The notes beneath the pieces are model-generated. The model did not search any database. It was not told the origin of the DNA and worked only from the letters and a program-made list of their open reading frames with translations. Below are positions 18,224 to 27,462 of a stretch of DNA of 64,000 nucleotides, piece by piece. The stretch spans positions 210,991 to 274,990 of the forward strand of contig CAILAC010000012.1 of NCBI GenBank assembly GCA_903832055.1, read 5' to 3'. Origin of the DNA: an uncultured Acidobacteriota bacterium. GTDB taxonomy: Bacteria > Acidobacteriota > Terriglobia > Terriglobales > Acidobacteriaceae. Every line of letters starts with the position of its first letter. The stretch's first letter is position 1. A program made the position numbers and the translations under genes.

Positions 18224-19354
18224 ATGCGTTCTAAAACTTTCAAAATACCAGTCCTTCTATCGTGGCTGATCCTTGCCGTTATCGTAGTTTCCGCCAGGGC
18301 ACAGTCGCCCGCCGCATCCGCCGGGCAAAGGTTGATTCTGGATGTCGTCGTCACTGACGCCGCAGGAGCGCCCGTATCCGGGCTCACTCCAAAGGACTTC
18401 ACGCTGTTCGACAAAGGCAAACAGATGCCCCTCGCGGGCTTTCAGGCTGTGAATGCGGCAATCAACGGAGCCAAAGTAGCCGCCAAGGTGCCCACTGAAG
18501 TCACCATCGTCCTCGACACCGTCAATACCGTCAGCGACGTCTCGTCCTCCGACCGCCAACTCGGCGGCGTGTACCTCACCGTCAACGAGGGGGCAGACGA
18601 TTTGACCTACGCGAGGGCACAACTCAGTACCTACCTCCGCAACAATCCCCATCTTGATTACCCCGTTACGATCCTGCTCTTCAACGAAAAGGGTGCAAAA
18701 CCGATCGCTCCTGCTTCGGCTGACGGAAATGTACTCGCCGATGCGCTCGCTAAAGTCGATGCCAACCTGCGCCCCGCCCGACAGTCGCAGGGCTTCTACG
18801 GTGGGCTTGAGCGCATGCAACTCTCCACGGCCGCCTTGAGTTCTCTGGCGATGGATGCCGTCAAGCGCCCCGGGCGCAAGGTGATGCTCTGGCTAGGCAG
18901 GGGCTGGCCGTTGTTGCAGGGAACTGACGCTGAGACCGACTCCAAGCAGTCAAAACTCCTGTTCGGCACAGCCGTCACTCTCTCCACCGAACTCCGGCTC
19001 GCCCGAATGTCGCTCTACGCCATTGACCCCTCCCGAGTGCCCGGAGAAGATCGTTCCGCATGGGTACAGTATGTGCCCTATACAAAGCCCTTGACGAACT
19101 GGAAGAGCGCGGCCATTGGCCATCTGGCGGCGCAGGTGCTGGCCGAGCAATCAGGCGGATTGCCCATCAACTCCCCCAATGCCGTGCTTTCGCAACAAAT
19201 TGCCGATTGCATTGCCACCGATACCCAGGGATATGTGTTGCTCTACGATGCGGCTCCCGCCACGCAAAAAGATGAGTTCCACGATCTGAAGATTGAGGTA
19301 AATCGTCCCGGCGTCAAAGTACGCACACGCGTCGGCTACTACGCCCAGCCTTGA
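18224..19354 (+). CDS. Secreted VWFA-related protein (acidobacterial type)
   Basis: A 376-aa exported protein. ATG 18224 follows AGGAGG and gives a signal peptide ending ...VSARAQS. The start of the mature part (LILDVVVTDAAGAPVSGLTPKDFTL) is the hallmark of the VWFA-related acidobacterial family (TIGR03436), followed by a von Willebrand A-like fold. The usual metal-ion-dependent adhesion site DxSxS reads VLDTVNTVS and is incomplete. The C-terminal half has the GRKVMLWLGRGWPLL strand and a FHDLKIEVNRPGVKVRTRVGYYA ending typical of the family. Members are numerous in Acidobacteriota genomes and have no known function. It is a useful taxonomic marker. Confidence 0.88.
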   Translation: MRSKTFKIPVLLSWLILAVIVVSARAQSPAASAGQRLILDVVVTDAAGAPVSGLTPKDFTLFDKGKQMPLAGFQAVNAAINGAKVAAKVPTEVTIVLDTVNTVSDVSSSDRQLGGVYLTVNEGADDLTYARAQLSTYLRNNPHLDYPVTILLFNEKGAKPIAPASADGNVLADALAKVDANLRPARQSQGFYGGLERMQLSTAALSSLAMDAVKRPGRKVMLWLGRGWPLLQGTDAETDSKQSKLLFGTAVTLSTELRLARMSLYAIDPSRVPGEDRSAWVQYVPYTKPLTNWKSAAIGHLAAQVLAEQSGGLPINSPNAVLSQQIADCIATDTQGYVLLYDAAPATQKDEFHDLKIEVNRPGVKVRTRVGYYAQP

Positions 19355-19432
19355 GGCCTCCGGCAAATCCGCCTGCTCCAGCCGCCAATTCCAGCTCGCA
19401 TTCGAGCCTGCCGCTTGTCAGCACTCGTCAGG

Positions 19433-20899
19433 CTACAGCTGCACACTTTCCCGGCTCAGCTCATCCAGCACTTCCCGAGTGGCCCGCACCGCAGTCTCTA
19501 CAATCTGGTCAGCTTCGGCACGGCTGAGCACCAGAGGCGGCGCAAAGCCAAGTGCCTCGCTCTGCGGCATCGCGCGGGTAATCACACCGAGTTCCCGGGC
19601 ACGCTTTGAAATACGGTAGGTGACGGTGTTTGCGGGGTCCAGGCGGCGCTTCGTGCCCGGATCGGCGACAAACTCAACCGCCAGCATCAGTCCCACGCCG
19701 CGAACCTCCCCGGTAATTGGCAGGCCGTCAAAGGCATTGTGCAGCGCGGCCAGCATATAGCTGCCAACCTCGTCAGCGTTTCCGGTCAGGTTCTCGCGCT
19801 CCAGAATATCCAGGTTGGCGTTGGCGGCGGCGACACCGATGGGATGGCCGGTGTAAGTGTAGCCGTGGGGGAAGACCCCCGCTTCGGCGGAGCCTGCCTT
19901 CATCACGTCATACACCCGCTTGCCCACGATGACCCCGCTGAGCGGCGCGTAAGCCGAGGTCAGGCCCTTGGCAATGGTGATGAGATCTGGCTGGATGCCG
20001 TAACGATCGCAGCCAAAGAGCCGCCCGGTGCGGCCGAAGCCCGTGATGACCTCGTCTGCAATGAGCAGGATGTCGTACTTGCGTAGAACCGCCTGAATCG
20101 CTGCCCAGTAGCCAGCCGGGGGCGGAATGAGGCCACCCGTGCCGAGGACTGGCTCGCCGATGAAGGCGCCGATGGTCTCGGGGTCTTCGCGCAAAATGAG
20201 GGCTTCGAGTTCACCTGCGCGGCGAGCGGAAAACTGCTCCTCTGTTTCGCCGGGATTGGCTCCCCAGTAATGATGCGGAGCCCCGGCGCGAACAATCGCC
20301 GAAACCGGCAGATCCATGAAGTTGTGGTAGAAGTTCAGCCCGGTCATCGAACCAGCCATGACGCTGTTGCCGTGATAAGCGCGCTCGCGGGCAATGATGC
20401 GCTTCTTCCTGGGCTTGCCAATCAGGTTGTGGTAGTACCAGACCAGCTTCGCATTGGTCTCATTGGCATCAGAACCCGAGGTGCCGTAGAAGACGCGCTG
20501 CATCGGCTCGCCGTCATGACCGACGGGAGCCATCCTGACCAGGCGGTCTGAAAGGAGGATCATTTCGTCAGTCGAATGCCCGGCATAGGTGTGGAAGTAA
20601 GCAAGCTGGTGGGCCTGGCGTCCAATGGCGTCGGCCACCTCACTGCGACCGTAGCCGATGTTGACGCAGTACAGGCCTGCGAATGCGTCGATGAGTTCTG
20701 TCGCGGGAGCGCCATTTTCGCTGATGCGGATGCGGACGCCACTGGCGCCTTCGACGATCGTTGAAGGAAGCTTGCCGGAAGCAAAATCCGCAATGCTTGT
20801 CGAGGGATGCAAAACGGACGCGCGGTCAAGCTCCGGCAACGAAGGCGTGATGCTTTCGGGGACAACTGCGGCGATTGGTGGCTGGGCTGTGGCAGACAT
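19433..20899 (-). CDS. PLP-dependent class III aminotransferase
   Basis: A 488-aa omega-aminotransferase of the group that includes putrescine-pyruvate and beta-alanine-pyruvate transaminases. Family elements: YGTSGSDANETNAKL, RAYHGNSVMAGSMTG, IGEPVLGTGGLIPPP, LLIADEVITGFGRTG and the PLP-binding lysine in ITIAKGLTSAYAPLSG (~residue 316). It is ~30 residues longer than average owing to an N-terminal extension. GAGGAAG before the ATG supports the start. The amine donor cannot be read from sequence; polyamine or beta-amino acid degradation is likely. No polyamine gene is beside it. Confidence 0.9.
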   Translation of the reverse strand: MSATAQPPIAAVVPESITPSLPELDRASVLHPSTSIADFASGKLPSTIVEGASGVRIRISENGAPATELIDAFAGLYCVNIGYGRSEVADAIGRQAHQLAYFHTYAGHSTDEMILLSDRLVRMAPVGHDGEPMQRVFYGTSGSDANETNAKLVWYYHNLIGKPRKKRIIARERAYHGNSVMAGSMTGLNFYHNFMDLPVSAIVRAGAPHHYWGANPGETEEQFSARRAGELEALILREDPETIGAFIGEPVLGTGGLIPPPAGYWAAIQAVLRKYDILLIADEVITGFGRTGRLFGCDRYGIQPDLITIAKGLTSAYAPLSGVIVGKRVYDVMKAGSAEAGVFPHGYTYTGHPIGVAAANANLDILERENLTGNADEVGSYMLAALHNAFDGLPITGEVRGVGLMLAVEFVADPGTKRRLDPANTVTYRISKRARELGVITRAMPQSEALGFAPPLVLSRAEADQIVETAVRATREVLDELSRESVQL

Positions 20900-20999
20900 G
20901 GGAGCTTCCTCGCAAGCGGGGTCAGATGCCTACCAGATTACATGAACACCTGATTCGGGACCGGCTAAAACCGGCGAGGAGACGCCGACTGCATCCCGC

Positions 21000-21296
21000 T
21001 CAGACGAGAAAAGCACCGATGCGCGATTCAGCAGCGGTCAGCGAGTCGCACTCGCGGTCAATCGCCTCATAGTCGGCGTCGTGAGCCTTGCGGAAAGCAC
21101 GGAAGGCTTCTTCGCTGCTCCAGCGATCGATGGTAAGGTAGCGGCCCGGGACGTATGCATCCTTGAGCAGTTCCGTTCCCAGATATTCAGAAGATGAAGC
21201 AAAAAGCCGCGCCCAGGAGCCCTGAGAACCGTAAACAGCCTCGAAAGCAGAAACCTTCTCTTCGGCGATGTCGAATTGCCACAGAATGACAAACAT
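21000..21296 (-). CDS. Antibiotic biosynthesis monooxygenase-like (ABM) small protein
   Basis: A 98-aa protein with the dimeric alpha-beta-barrel pattern: MFVILWQFDIAEEKVSAFEAVYG, a middle strand LGTELLKDAYVPGRYLTIDRW and a SEEAFRAFRKAHDADYEAI helix. Such proteins act as cofactor-free monooxygenases, heme-degrading enzymes or ligand binders. ATG at 21296 is chosen because the upstream in-frame extension is not family-like and AGAGAG precedes it. It lies just upstream of, and on the same strand as, the aminotransferase, with a 100-bp gap. Confidence 0.75.
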   Translation of the reverse strand: MFVILWQFDIAEEKVSAFEAVYGSQGSWARLFASSSEYLGTELLKDAYVPGRYLTIDRWSSEEAFRAFRKAHDADYEAIDRECDSLTAAESRIGAFLV

Positions 21297-21728
21297 GAAT
21301 TCTCTCTTGGACTGATTATCGCATTTTCCCCCACGAAGCCTTTGACCGGCTCCCAAAAGATCGCAGGTCGTCTTCCGGCCCGGGGGCAGGGTGCCTTTGC
21401 CCGTCCCGGTAGAGTAAAAGAAAAATATCGAGACAACCCTACCAGAGATGCGGGCATCTTATTGTCCAGTAAGAAACATATTGAGAGTGCACTAACCAAT
21501 TCTGCATCAAGCTACTTAACTTCCAAAGCCGTTCTTCCACCGCGTCTCCCGCACATTTGCAGTCGTCCCCATCTGCTTCTACACCGTGCGGAATCAGCGA
21601 TTCGAAACAAAACTTCAGACTTACCGCCACAACATACAACCCGGTCCTAAGTCCCGCCGTCCAATAGAAACACGAGCGCACGGATGCTCGACACCAAAAT
21701 CTCTGGATTTACCAGAAAGGTTGTCACA
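21297..21728 (+). other. Divergent intergenic region upstream of the Crp/Fnr gene
   Basis: About 430 bp without a supportable gene. It is AT-richer than its flanks, with candidate regulatory sequence for both the ABM-like gene and the Crp/Fnr regulator. No perfect CRP or FNR palindrome was found by eye. Confidence 0.5.
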
Positions 21729-22388
21729 ATGGCTGTTGTGAATGAAGTATTCAATCCCCAGGAGTATCTCTCCAAGGGTGGTTTTGGAAGGACCATTCTT
21801 CAATACAAGAAGAGCGATAGTATTTTTTCTCAGGGGGAACCGGGCGACACGGTTTTCTTCATCCAGAAGGGCAAAGTGATGCTGACCGTGGTTTCGCCTA
21901 GCGGCAAGGAAGCCACCATCGCATTGCTTGGCGCGGGCCAGTTTCTTGGCGAGGACTGCATTACCAGTGACCAGTTGATGCGCGCGTCATCGTCGCGGGC
22001 ACTCACATCCTGCACTCTGCTGCGAATTCGGCGGCAGGAGATGATTCGGGTGCTGCTCGAAGAGAAAGCCATGTCACGGCTCTTCATCCGCTACCTGTTG
22101 ACTCGCAATACGCGCATCCAGGCCGACCTGGTAGACCAGCTATTCAATTCAAGCGAGAAGCGACTGGCACGGACTCTGTTACTTCTTTCGCAAACCGACA
22201 AGGACGACCAGGCGCGCGCAGCACTGCCAAAGATCAGTCAGGCAACGCTCGCAGAGATGATCGGGACCACACGGTCGCGAGTAAGTTTCTTCATGAACCG
22301 ATTCAGAAAGCTCGGCTTCATCGAATACAGCGGGCTGGATAGGATTCACGTGAACAGTTCACTGCTGACTCTCGTGCCGCTCCAGTAA
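21729..22388 (+). CDS. Crp/Fnr family transcriptional regulator
   Basis: A 219-aa regulator: cyclic-nucleotide-binding beta-roll (~20-120; IFSQGEPGDTVFFIQKGKVMLTVVSPSGKEATIALLGAGQFLGE), a dimerisation helix, and a winged HTH (~150-215; ISQATLAEMIGTTRSRVSFFMNRFRKLGFIEY). The pocket carries LGEDC but not the RSAS-type Arg-Ser pair used by E. coli CRP for cAMP phosphate binding, so the ligand is uncertain. There are no FNR-type cysteine clusters. ATG at 21729 has GAAAGG eight bases upstream; the in-frame ATG at 21684 is the alternative. It appears monocistronic. Confidence 0.92.
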   Translation: MAVVNEVFNPQEYLSKGGFGRTILQYKKSDSIFSQGEPGDTVFFIQKGKVMLTVVSPSGKEATIALLGAGQFLGEDCITSDQLMRASSSRALTSCTLLRIRRQEMIRVLLEEKAMSRLFIRYLLTRNTRIQADLVDQLFNSSEKRLARTLLLLSQTDKDDQARAALPKISQATLAEMIGTTRSRVSFFMNRFRKLGFIEYSGLDRIHVNSSLLTLVPLQ

Positions 22389-22415
22389 GACTCTTCCCAC
22401 AGCAAAAATGAAAAA

Positions 22416-22455
22416 CTAACAGGCGCAATCCTCGACGAGGAACTGCGCCTGTTAG
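22416..22455. terminator. Bidirectional terminator hairpin
   Basis: CTAACAGGCGCA (22416-22427) and TGCGCCTGTTAG (22444-22455) form a perfect 12-bp stem between convergent genes. A-rich and T-rich flanks are modest. Confidence 0.75.
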
Positions 22456-22469
22456 CTTCTGGTAGCAAC

Positions 22470-24134
22470 CTAGCGCTTCAGCAGGTCGATAGGCTGGGTA
22501 AAGTCGGTGACACGGAAGTACTTAGCCAGGGCAGGATGCTGGCGCTGAACTCCGAGATACATCTCCCACGCCACCTTGCGGTAGCTGAAGTGGCCGGCAG
22601 GCCCACTTCGCAATTCTGAGATGTATTGTGCCTCCGCGAAGTCCATCTTGAAGAGCGAGCGGATGCGTGTCGCCAGCGGAAGCACGTAGAGCGCGGATTG
22701 GGCAGCCTCAGGCGCGCCGCTCAACGCGATCTGGCGGCTCGCTGCAAAAGCGGCATCCATCTGGGCGTGGTACTCCGGCAGAATGCCGGCTTCAGCCAGG
22801 CCGGCGGCGTCGCCTGATTCAGGCGTGTCGTAGCCGTGCAGCGATGTGAAGTCCTGAATGATCTGGGTGCAGCGACGATGCCGGTGCATATCGCGGAATC
22901 CACCAATATCCATCAGGATGTCAAAGCGCAGCGCGGCTCCCGCATGGAAGGCGCGCAGTGCTTCATCGTGGCGGCCGCGGTGGCGCAGTCCAATCTCGAT
23001 GATCTCGCTGACCCGCGCCTCGGGCAGCGCGGCCACCAGGTCGCGAATCTGGCGGTAAGAGTGATGGCTGGCAGAATAGAGCAGCGTAGCCGCCAGTTCC
23101 ACTTCGAGTGACTCAGTGCGCTCGACCAGATCAACGACTGGCGCAGAAGCAATTGGCGTGGAAGCGAGAAGTTCCCCGGCTGCCTGGGCGAGCTCAGCCT
23201 TGGTTTGCAGCTCATAGGGGTTGGGCTGAGCGTATTTCACCAGGGTTGGGGAGACGTGCACTTCGCGGGTGAGCACGGCCTCAGACTCGGCGGCAAGTGC
23301 GGGGCTGAGTGCAGCAATCCTCGACTGAAGTGCGGCGTGGTCCTCAGCATGGAGATTCCAGGCCGGGCCGGTGGCGGATTGCTTGAGCTTTTCGCCAAGA
23401 TCGCGAATCTCGGCAGCCGGGTGCGAGAGAAGGCGCGACACCTGCGTTTCCAGCGTGCGAGCGTTCACAATCTGTCCCAGGGAGGTATTGGTGGCCAGGG
23501 GCAGCAGGTAGCGGGCGACGTCAAAAGCGCGAGCCTTGAGGGTGCGCTCGTAGGCGTCCTGCTTCATCTCGGCTGGGCACGCCACCTTTTGTTTGAGCGC
23601 CTCAAACACGGCACCGGAGGTACTGGCGTAGGTGGCAAAGAGATCTTCAACCGTCTGGATATAGAGCTTCTTTGTCTCAGTTGCCTCGCCGAAGCTGGGC
23701 AGATACCAGCCGGATTTGAGGAAGTTCTGGTAGCGCGTCGAGCGCTCCTGCCCATCCCAGCGCTGTTCGTCTACCAGTACGATCGCGGCCAGCAGCGATA
23801 GCCGTTCAATGGCAAAGGCGACGTGCGCCAGGTCTGCGATGGAGCGATGACCGTATTGGAAGTAAAACGTGTTGAGAAACTGCTCAGCGCGCTGGGAACT
23901 GATCTCCCTGAGGGACTGGCGCATGGAAAGCGAGGAGCGCGAATACTTGGCCATGGCATAGGCCAGGACTTCGGGATCGGCACCGTGAACAGCGAATACG
24001 TCGGTCTCGTTGTGCGCGTTGGCGGGAATGGCAGAGGATGAGGCGGATGTAGACAAAGGAATCTCCGGGGACCAGAATACGGCATAGGCCTGTTGGAATT
24101 CCGGAAGGAAAGCAAAGCTGAATTTGCAAGCCAT
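22470..24134 (-). CDS. Double-domain ThyX-like protein (FAD-dependent thymidylate synthase family)
   Basis: A 554-aa protein built from two ThyX-like halves, whereas classic ThyX is ~220-250 aa and works as a tetramer. The first half has YGHRSIADLAHVAFAIE (~94-110), ERSTRY (~130-135, matching the SxRY end of the ThyX signature) and VNARTLETQVSRLL (~223-236). The RHR that normally opens the signature is missing there. The second half has RFDILMDIGGFRDMHRHRRCTQ (~403-424), where RHR is present but the serine/asparagine part is not. A single chain may therefore split the active site between halves. ThyX makes dTMP using FAD and methylene-tetrahydrofolate; activity here is not assured. The start could be TTG 24056, which has a better ribosome site. 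Confidence 0.75.
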   Translation of the reverse strand: MACKFSFAFLPEFQQAYAVFWSPEIPLSTSASSSAIPANAHNETDVFAVHGADPEVLAYAMAKYSRSSLSMRQSLREISSQRAEQFLNTFYFQYGHRSIADLAHVAFAIERLSLLAAIVLVDEQRWDGQERSTRYQNFLKSGWYLPSFGEATETKKLYIQTVEDLFATYASTSGAVFEALKQKVACPAEMKQDAYERTLKARAFDVARYLLPLATNTSLGQIVNARTLETQVSRLLSHPAAEIRDLGEKLKQSATGPAWNLHAEDHAALQSRIAALSPALAAESEAVLTREVHVSPTLVKYAQPNPYELQTKAELAQAAGELLASTPIASAPVVDLVERTESLEVELAATLLYSASHHSYRQIRDLVAALPEARVSEIIEIGLRHRGRHDEALRAFHAGAALRFDILMDIGGFRDMHRHRRCTQIIQDFTSLHGYDTPESGDAAGLAEAGILPEYHAQMDAAFAASRQIALSGAPEAAQSALYVLPLATRIRSLFKMDFAEAQYISELRSGPAGHFSYRKVAWEMYLGVQRQHPALAKYFRVTDFTQPIDLLKR

Positions 24135-24241
24135 ATACGTTGGAATCCGCGGGGCTGAACTAGCATGACTAGAGAGGGCCGTGAGCGGGAGAGAATTCCT
24201 TCCGTCAGGCGCTTTGGGAAGACGGGGTAATTGTCGAGCCG

Positions 24242-25114
24242 ATGAGCAGCATCCTGGAGAAGACTTCGCATCGACCCTGGCCATTGCCGTCAGGGCGCTG
24301 GGTGATGGCGCAGCGGTGGAACGATCTCTTGTTTGCCCACTGGCCAATGCGGATTGCAGAGATTGAGGCGCTGCTGCCGGAAGACCTGGAGGCGGATACC
24401 TTTCAGGGCTCGGCCTGGCTTGGGGTAGTGCCCTTTGCGATGGACCGGGTGCGGTTGAACGGATTGCCGCCCATTCCAGGAGTGCGGCAATTTCCTGAGT
24501 TGAATTTGCGTACTTACGTCCGGGATCGCCGCACCGGCACGCCCGGCGTCTATTTCTTCTCACTGGATGCGGGAAACCTGCTGGCAGTCATGGTGGCGCG
24601 CAGCTTCTTTCACTTGCCGTACTATTGGGCGCAGATGGGCCTCAAGCAGCGGAGCGAGAGGGAATTTGAGTTTTACAGCCGGCGCCTGCTCAGCAGCAGG
24701 CCGGTGCGATTCAAGGCGCGGTATCGCGGAATGGGGCCATCACACAAGCTCATGCAGAGCAGGCCGGGGACGATTGAGTACTTTCTGACCGAGCGGTACT
24801 GCCTCTTTACGCGCGATCCGCTGGGCCGACTGCTGCGGGCAAATATCCACCATGTGCCGTGGCCACTTGAAGAGGCCGAGGCGGAGATTGAGCAGAATGA
24901 TCTTGCCGCGCAGGTAGGCCTGACACTGCCCGATACGCCGCCCTTGCTGCACTATTCGCGGCATCTGGCGGTTTACGTCTGGTCCGCGGAACTGGTGGAG
25001 GCAACCGTGCTGGCAGCCGGGCCGGCCGTGGCGGCGGCACAGTTTGACGGCAGAGATTTGGCAAACCTGGTTGCGGACCCAATGAACCGCAAACCGGGGC
25101 TGGACACCTTATAA
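24242..25114 (+). CDS. DUF2071 (YqjF-like) protein
   Basis: A 290-aa soluble protein matching the DUF2071/YqjF family: FAHWPMRIAEIEALLPEDLEADTFQGSAWLGVVPF near the N-terminus, PELNLRTYVRDRRTGTPGVYFFSLDAGN in the middle and HHVPWPLEEAEAEI towards the end. The family has an acetoacetate-decarboxylase-like barrel and unknown function; it may bind small hydrophobic ligands. It is divergent from the ThyX-like gene with about 107 bp between. The protein is slightly longer than usual at its C-terminus. Confidence 0.85.
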   Translation: MSSILEKTSHRPWPLPSGRWVMAQRWNDLLFAHWPMRIAEIEALLPEDLEADTFQGSAWLGVVPFAMDRVRLNGLPPIPGVRQFPELNLRTYVRDRRTGTPGVYFFSLDAGNLLAVMVARSFFHLPYYWAQMGLKQRSEREFEFYSRRLLSSRPVRFKARYRGMGPSHKLMQSRPGTIEYFLTERYCLFTRDPLGRLLRANIHHVPWPLEEAEAEIEQNDLAAQVGLTLPDTPPLLHYSRHLAVYVWSAELVEATVLAAGPAVAAAQFDGRDLANLVADPMNRKPGLDTL

Positions 25115-25123
25115 TCGCCCGTG

Positions 25124-25134
25124 GATTATCCACA
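25124..25134 (+). promoter_or_regulatory. Perfect DnaA-box match upstream of fabG
   Basis: TTATCCACA at about 25126-25134 equals the consensus DnaA-binding site. It lies 44 bases before the fabG start and could regulate or mark that promoter. A single box is expected by chance every few tens of kilobases, so significance is modest. Confidence 0.4.
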
Positions 25135-25177
25135 ACGGGATCAGGGCTAAAAACTGAGAAGTATCTCACGAGGAAAA

Positions 25178-25927
25178 ATGAGCGGATTACAGGGACGAGT
25201 GGCGTTGGTGACAGGAGCTTCGCAGGGGATTGGGCGGGCTTGTGCATTGGCATTGGCTGCGCAGGGCGCTACGGTGGCGCTGGCCGCGCGCAACGAGGCC
25301 AAGCTGGCTGAGGTGCAGGCAGAGATTGAGGCAGCAGGCGGCACAGCCGCGGCGTTTGCGCTGGATGTGGCGGACGAAGCTTCCATCAAGGCTGGCGCAA
25401 AAGAGATCCTCAGCCGGTTCGGCAAAGTAGAGATCCTCGTCAATAACGCAGGAATTACGCGGGACGGTCTGGTGCTGCGCATGAAGCGCGCCGACTGGGA
25501 CGATGTGCTGACAACCAATCTCACCGGGGCCTTTCTGCTGACGCAGGCGCTGCTCTCTGCGATGCTCAAAAATCGCTGGGGCCGCATCATCAACATCTCG
25601 AGCGTCGTGGGACGCACCGGGCAGGCGGGACAGGTGAACTACGCGGCGACCAAGGCGGGGCTTATCGGGCTGACCCGGTCGCTGGCCAGGGAAGTAGCTT
25701 CGCGCGGAGTGACGGTGAATGCCGTGGCTCCCGGATATATTGAGACGCCGATGACAGCTGTGCTCAATGAAGCGCAGACGACCGCCATGATCGCGACCAT
25801 TCCGCTGGGCCGCGCCGGCACCGACGCTGATATTGCGCAGGCTGTCCTGTACCTTGCTTCAGAGGGCGCGGGATATGTCACCGGACACGTGCTCGATGTG
25901 AACGGCGGCATGTTCATGGGCGGCTAG
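25178..25927 (+). CDS. fabG: 3-oxoacyl-[acyl-carrier-protein] reductase
   Basis: A 249-aa classical short-chain dehydrogenase that reduces 3-oxoacyl-ACP with NADPH in fatty acid elongation. Features: TGASQGIGR cofactor loop (~12-20), LVNNAGITRDGLVLRM (NNAG motif and FabG-specific TRDGL), catalytic Ser in NISSVVGR, YAATK with Tyr/Lys (~151-155), and a VNAVAPGYIETPMT segment. The FabG-type TRDGL..RM block supports this over a generic SDR. It is not embedded in a fab cluster. Multiple fabG-like genes are common, so it may be a paralog with another substrate. Confidence 0.9.
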   Translation: MSGLQGRVALVTGASQGIGRACALALAAQGATVALAARNEAKLAEVQAEIEAAGGTAAAFALDVADEASIKAGAKEILSRFGKVEILVNNAGITRDGLVLRMKRADWDDVLTTNLTGAFLLTQALLSAMLKNRWGRIINISSVVGRTGQAGQVNYAATKAGLIGLTRSLAREVASRGVTVNAVAPGYIETPMTAVLNEAQTTAMIATIPLGRAGTDADIAQAVLYLASEGAGYVTGHVLDVNGGMFMGG

Positions 25928-25948
25928 AGCGGGTTGGGGATTGATTGA

Positions 25949-26044
25949 TCCCCGCCCTTCGCCAGTGCGTGAAGGATGCGGCACCCGGCCTTTTGCGGCT
26001 TCTGTGAAATCCGATGTCCCAGAAGCGGGACACGGGGCGCCCGG
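25949..26044. repeat. Dispersed intergenic repeats (two types)
   Basis: Two short elements sit side by side after fabG. The first, ~25949-25988 (CCCGCCCTTCGCC...GTGAAGGATGCGGCACCCGG), resembles that at 62750-62793. The second, ~26014-26044, carries the AGAAGCGGGACACGGGGCGC core shared with 32784-32813 and 47420-47445. Confidence 0.6.
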
Positions 26045-26111
26045 TTGATTCTGCTTTAGTTCCTCAAGGATTGTCACTTCCTTGCCGATAGCCTCACTTG
26101 GAGCAAAGCAA

Positions 26112-27407
26112 GTGGCGACTGGCGTAACTTTGGATTCTGGCAATTCACGAGAGATTGGCGATGCACCAGGCACTGGCTCAAGGAGGCTGAGCCTCGCGCA
26201 GGATGGCATTCGCTATCTTGCGCGACAACCGATCATGGACCGCCACGGCCAGGTGCATGGTTATGAACTTTTGTTTCGCGCGGGGCGGACCCAGGCGTTT
26301 AGCGGCGACGGGGTCTCTGCCACACGCACCATGCTTGACAACCTGGTGATTTTTGGCGCTGACCGGCTGACGGGCGGCACGCTGATGTTTGTCAACTGCA
26401 CCCAGGAATCGCTGGTCAACGATCTGGTACTCGTCTTGCAGCCGGAGCAAACGGTACTGGAGCTGCTGGAGACGCTGGCACCGACTGAGGAACTGCTGGC
26501 GAAATGCAGAAAGTTGAAGGCGCTCGGATTTCGCCTGGCGCTGGACGACTTTGTCTGGAAGTCTGAGTGGCGGTATTTTGTGGAGCTGGCAGACTATGTG
26601 AAGGTCGATCTGTCGGCGACTACCCGGGAGGAACGTGCGCGCCTGATTCGCAACCTGCGTGGAAACCCGTTGCGGCTGGTGGCTGAGCGCGTGGAGACTG
26701 AGGCAGAGCTTGAGCAGGCCAAAGGCGAGGGGTTCACGCTTTTTCAGGGCTATTACTTTTGTCGTCCGGTGCTGATTGAAAATCGAGCAATTCCCGCCAA
26801 CCATCTGGTTCACCTGGAGATGCTGCACGCCGTCCACGAGAATCCGCTGAACATCGGGCGCATCAGCAAGCTTGTGAAGAGAGACGCTTCGCTGACCTAC
26901 CGGCTGCTGCGCGTCGTCAATTCACCCCTGTACGGCACCCGCAAGGAGATTACGTCGATTCAGGGGGCACTGGTGATGATTGGCGATGATATGTTTCGCC
27001 GCGTTGCGACGCTCGCAATTGCCGGTGAAATCGGAGGCAACCATCCCTCGGAGCTACTGCGCATGGCTTACCTGCGAGGCCGTTTTTGCGAGCTTGCCGC
27101 CGAAGCCATGGGGCAGGATCCCACCGAACAATACTTGCTGGGTATTCTCAGCCTCTTGCCGCCGATGCTGCGGGTGCCGATGGAGCAGATCGCCAACACC
27201 ATGCCTTTGCGCTGCGCCGTACGCGGCGCGCTGCTCGGTGAATCCAATGCCGAGCGGGCCACCCTTGACTGGATACTCCATTACGAAGCCGGCCAATGGG
27301 ACGGATGCGACGAAGTGGCGCACCGCGCGGGTCTTTCCGCGTCCCTGCTTCCCGAAATCTACAAGGCTGCTTTGCTCTGGGCGGAAGAAAACATGCGCCT
27401 TACCTAG
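26112..27407 (+). CDS. EAL-HDOD signalling protein (YuxH-like)
   Basis: A 431-aa protein with an N-terminal EAL-type barrel (~30-235) and a C-terminal HDOD domain (~240-425). The EAL signature is replaced by YELLFR, and the catalytic acid positions are degenerate (LALDDFVWKSE), so it should not hydrolyse cyclic-di-GMP. YuxH-type proteins probably bind the nucleotide or act as adaptors. HDOD is recognised by INIGRISKLVKRDASLTYRLLRVVNSPLYG, the typical first helices. GTG at 26112 has GGAG eight bases before it; a TTG at 26082 is possible. Confidence 0.88.
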   Translation: MATGVTLDSGNSREIGDAPGTGSRRLSLAQDGIRYLARQPIMDRHGQVHGYELLFRAGRTQAFSGDGVSATRTMLDNLVIFGADRLTGGTLMFVNCTQESLVNDLVLVLQPEQTVLELLETLAPTEELLAKCRKLKALGFRLALDDFVWKSEWRYFVELADYVKVDLSATTREERARLIRNLRGNPLRLVAERVETEAELEQAKGEGFTLFQGYYFCRPVLIENRAIPANHLVHLEMLHAVHENPLNIGRISKLVKRDASLTYRLLRVVNSPLYGTRKEITSIQGALVMIGDDMFRRVATLAIAGEIGGNHPSELLRMAYLRGRFCELAAEAMGQDPTEQYLLGILSLLPPMLRVPMEQIANTMPLRCAVRGALLGESNAERATLDWILHYEAGQWDGCDEVAHRAGLSASLLPEIYKAALLWAEENMRLT

Positions 27408-27462
27408 CTCTGCGGGCTCGGCCACTCTTCTGCAGACAGAAGCCAAGCAGTCTTCGAACCAT

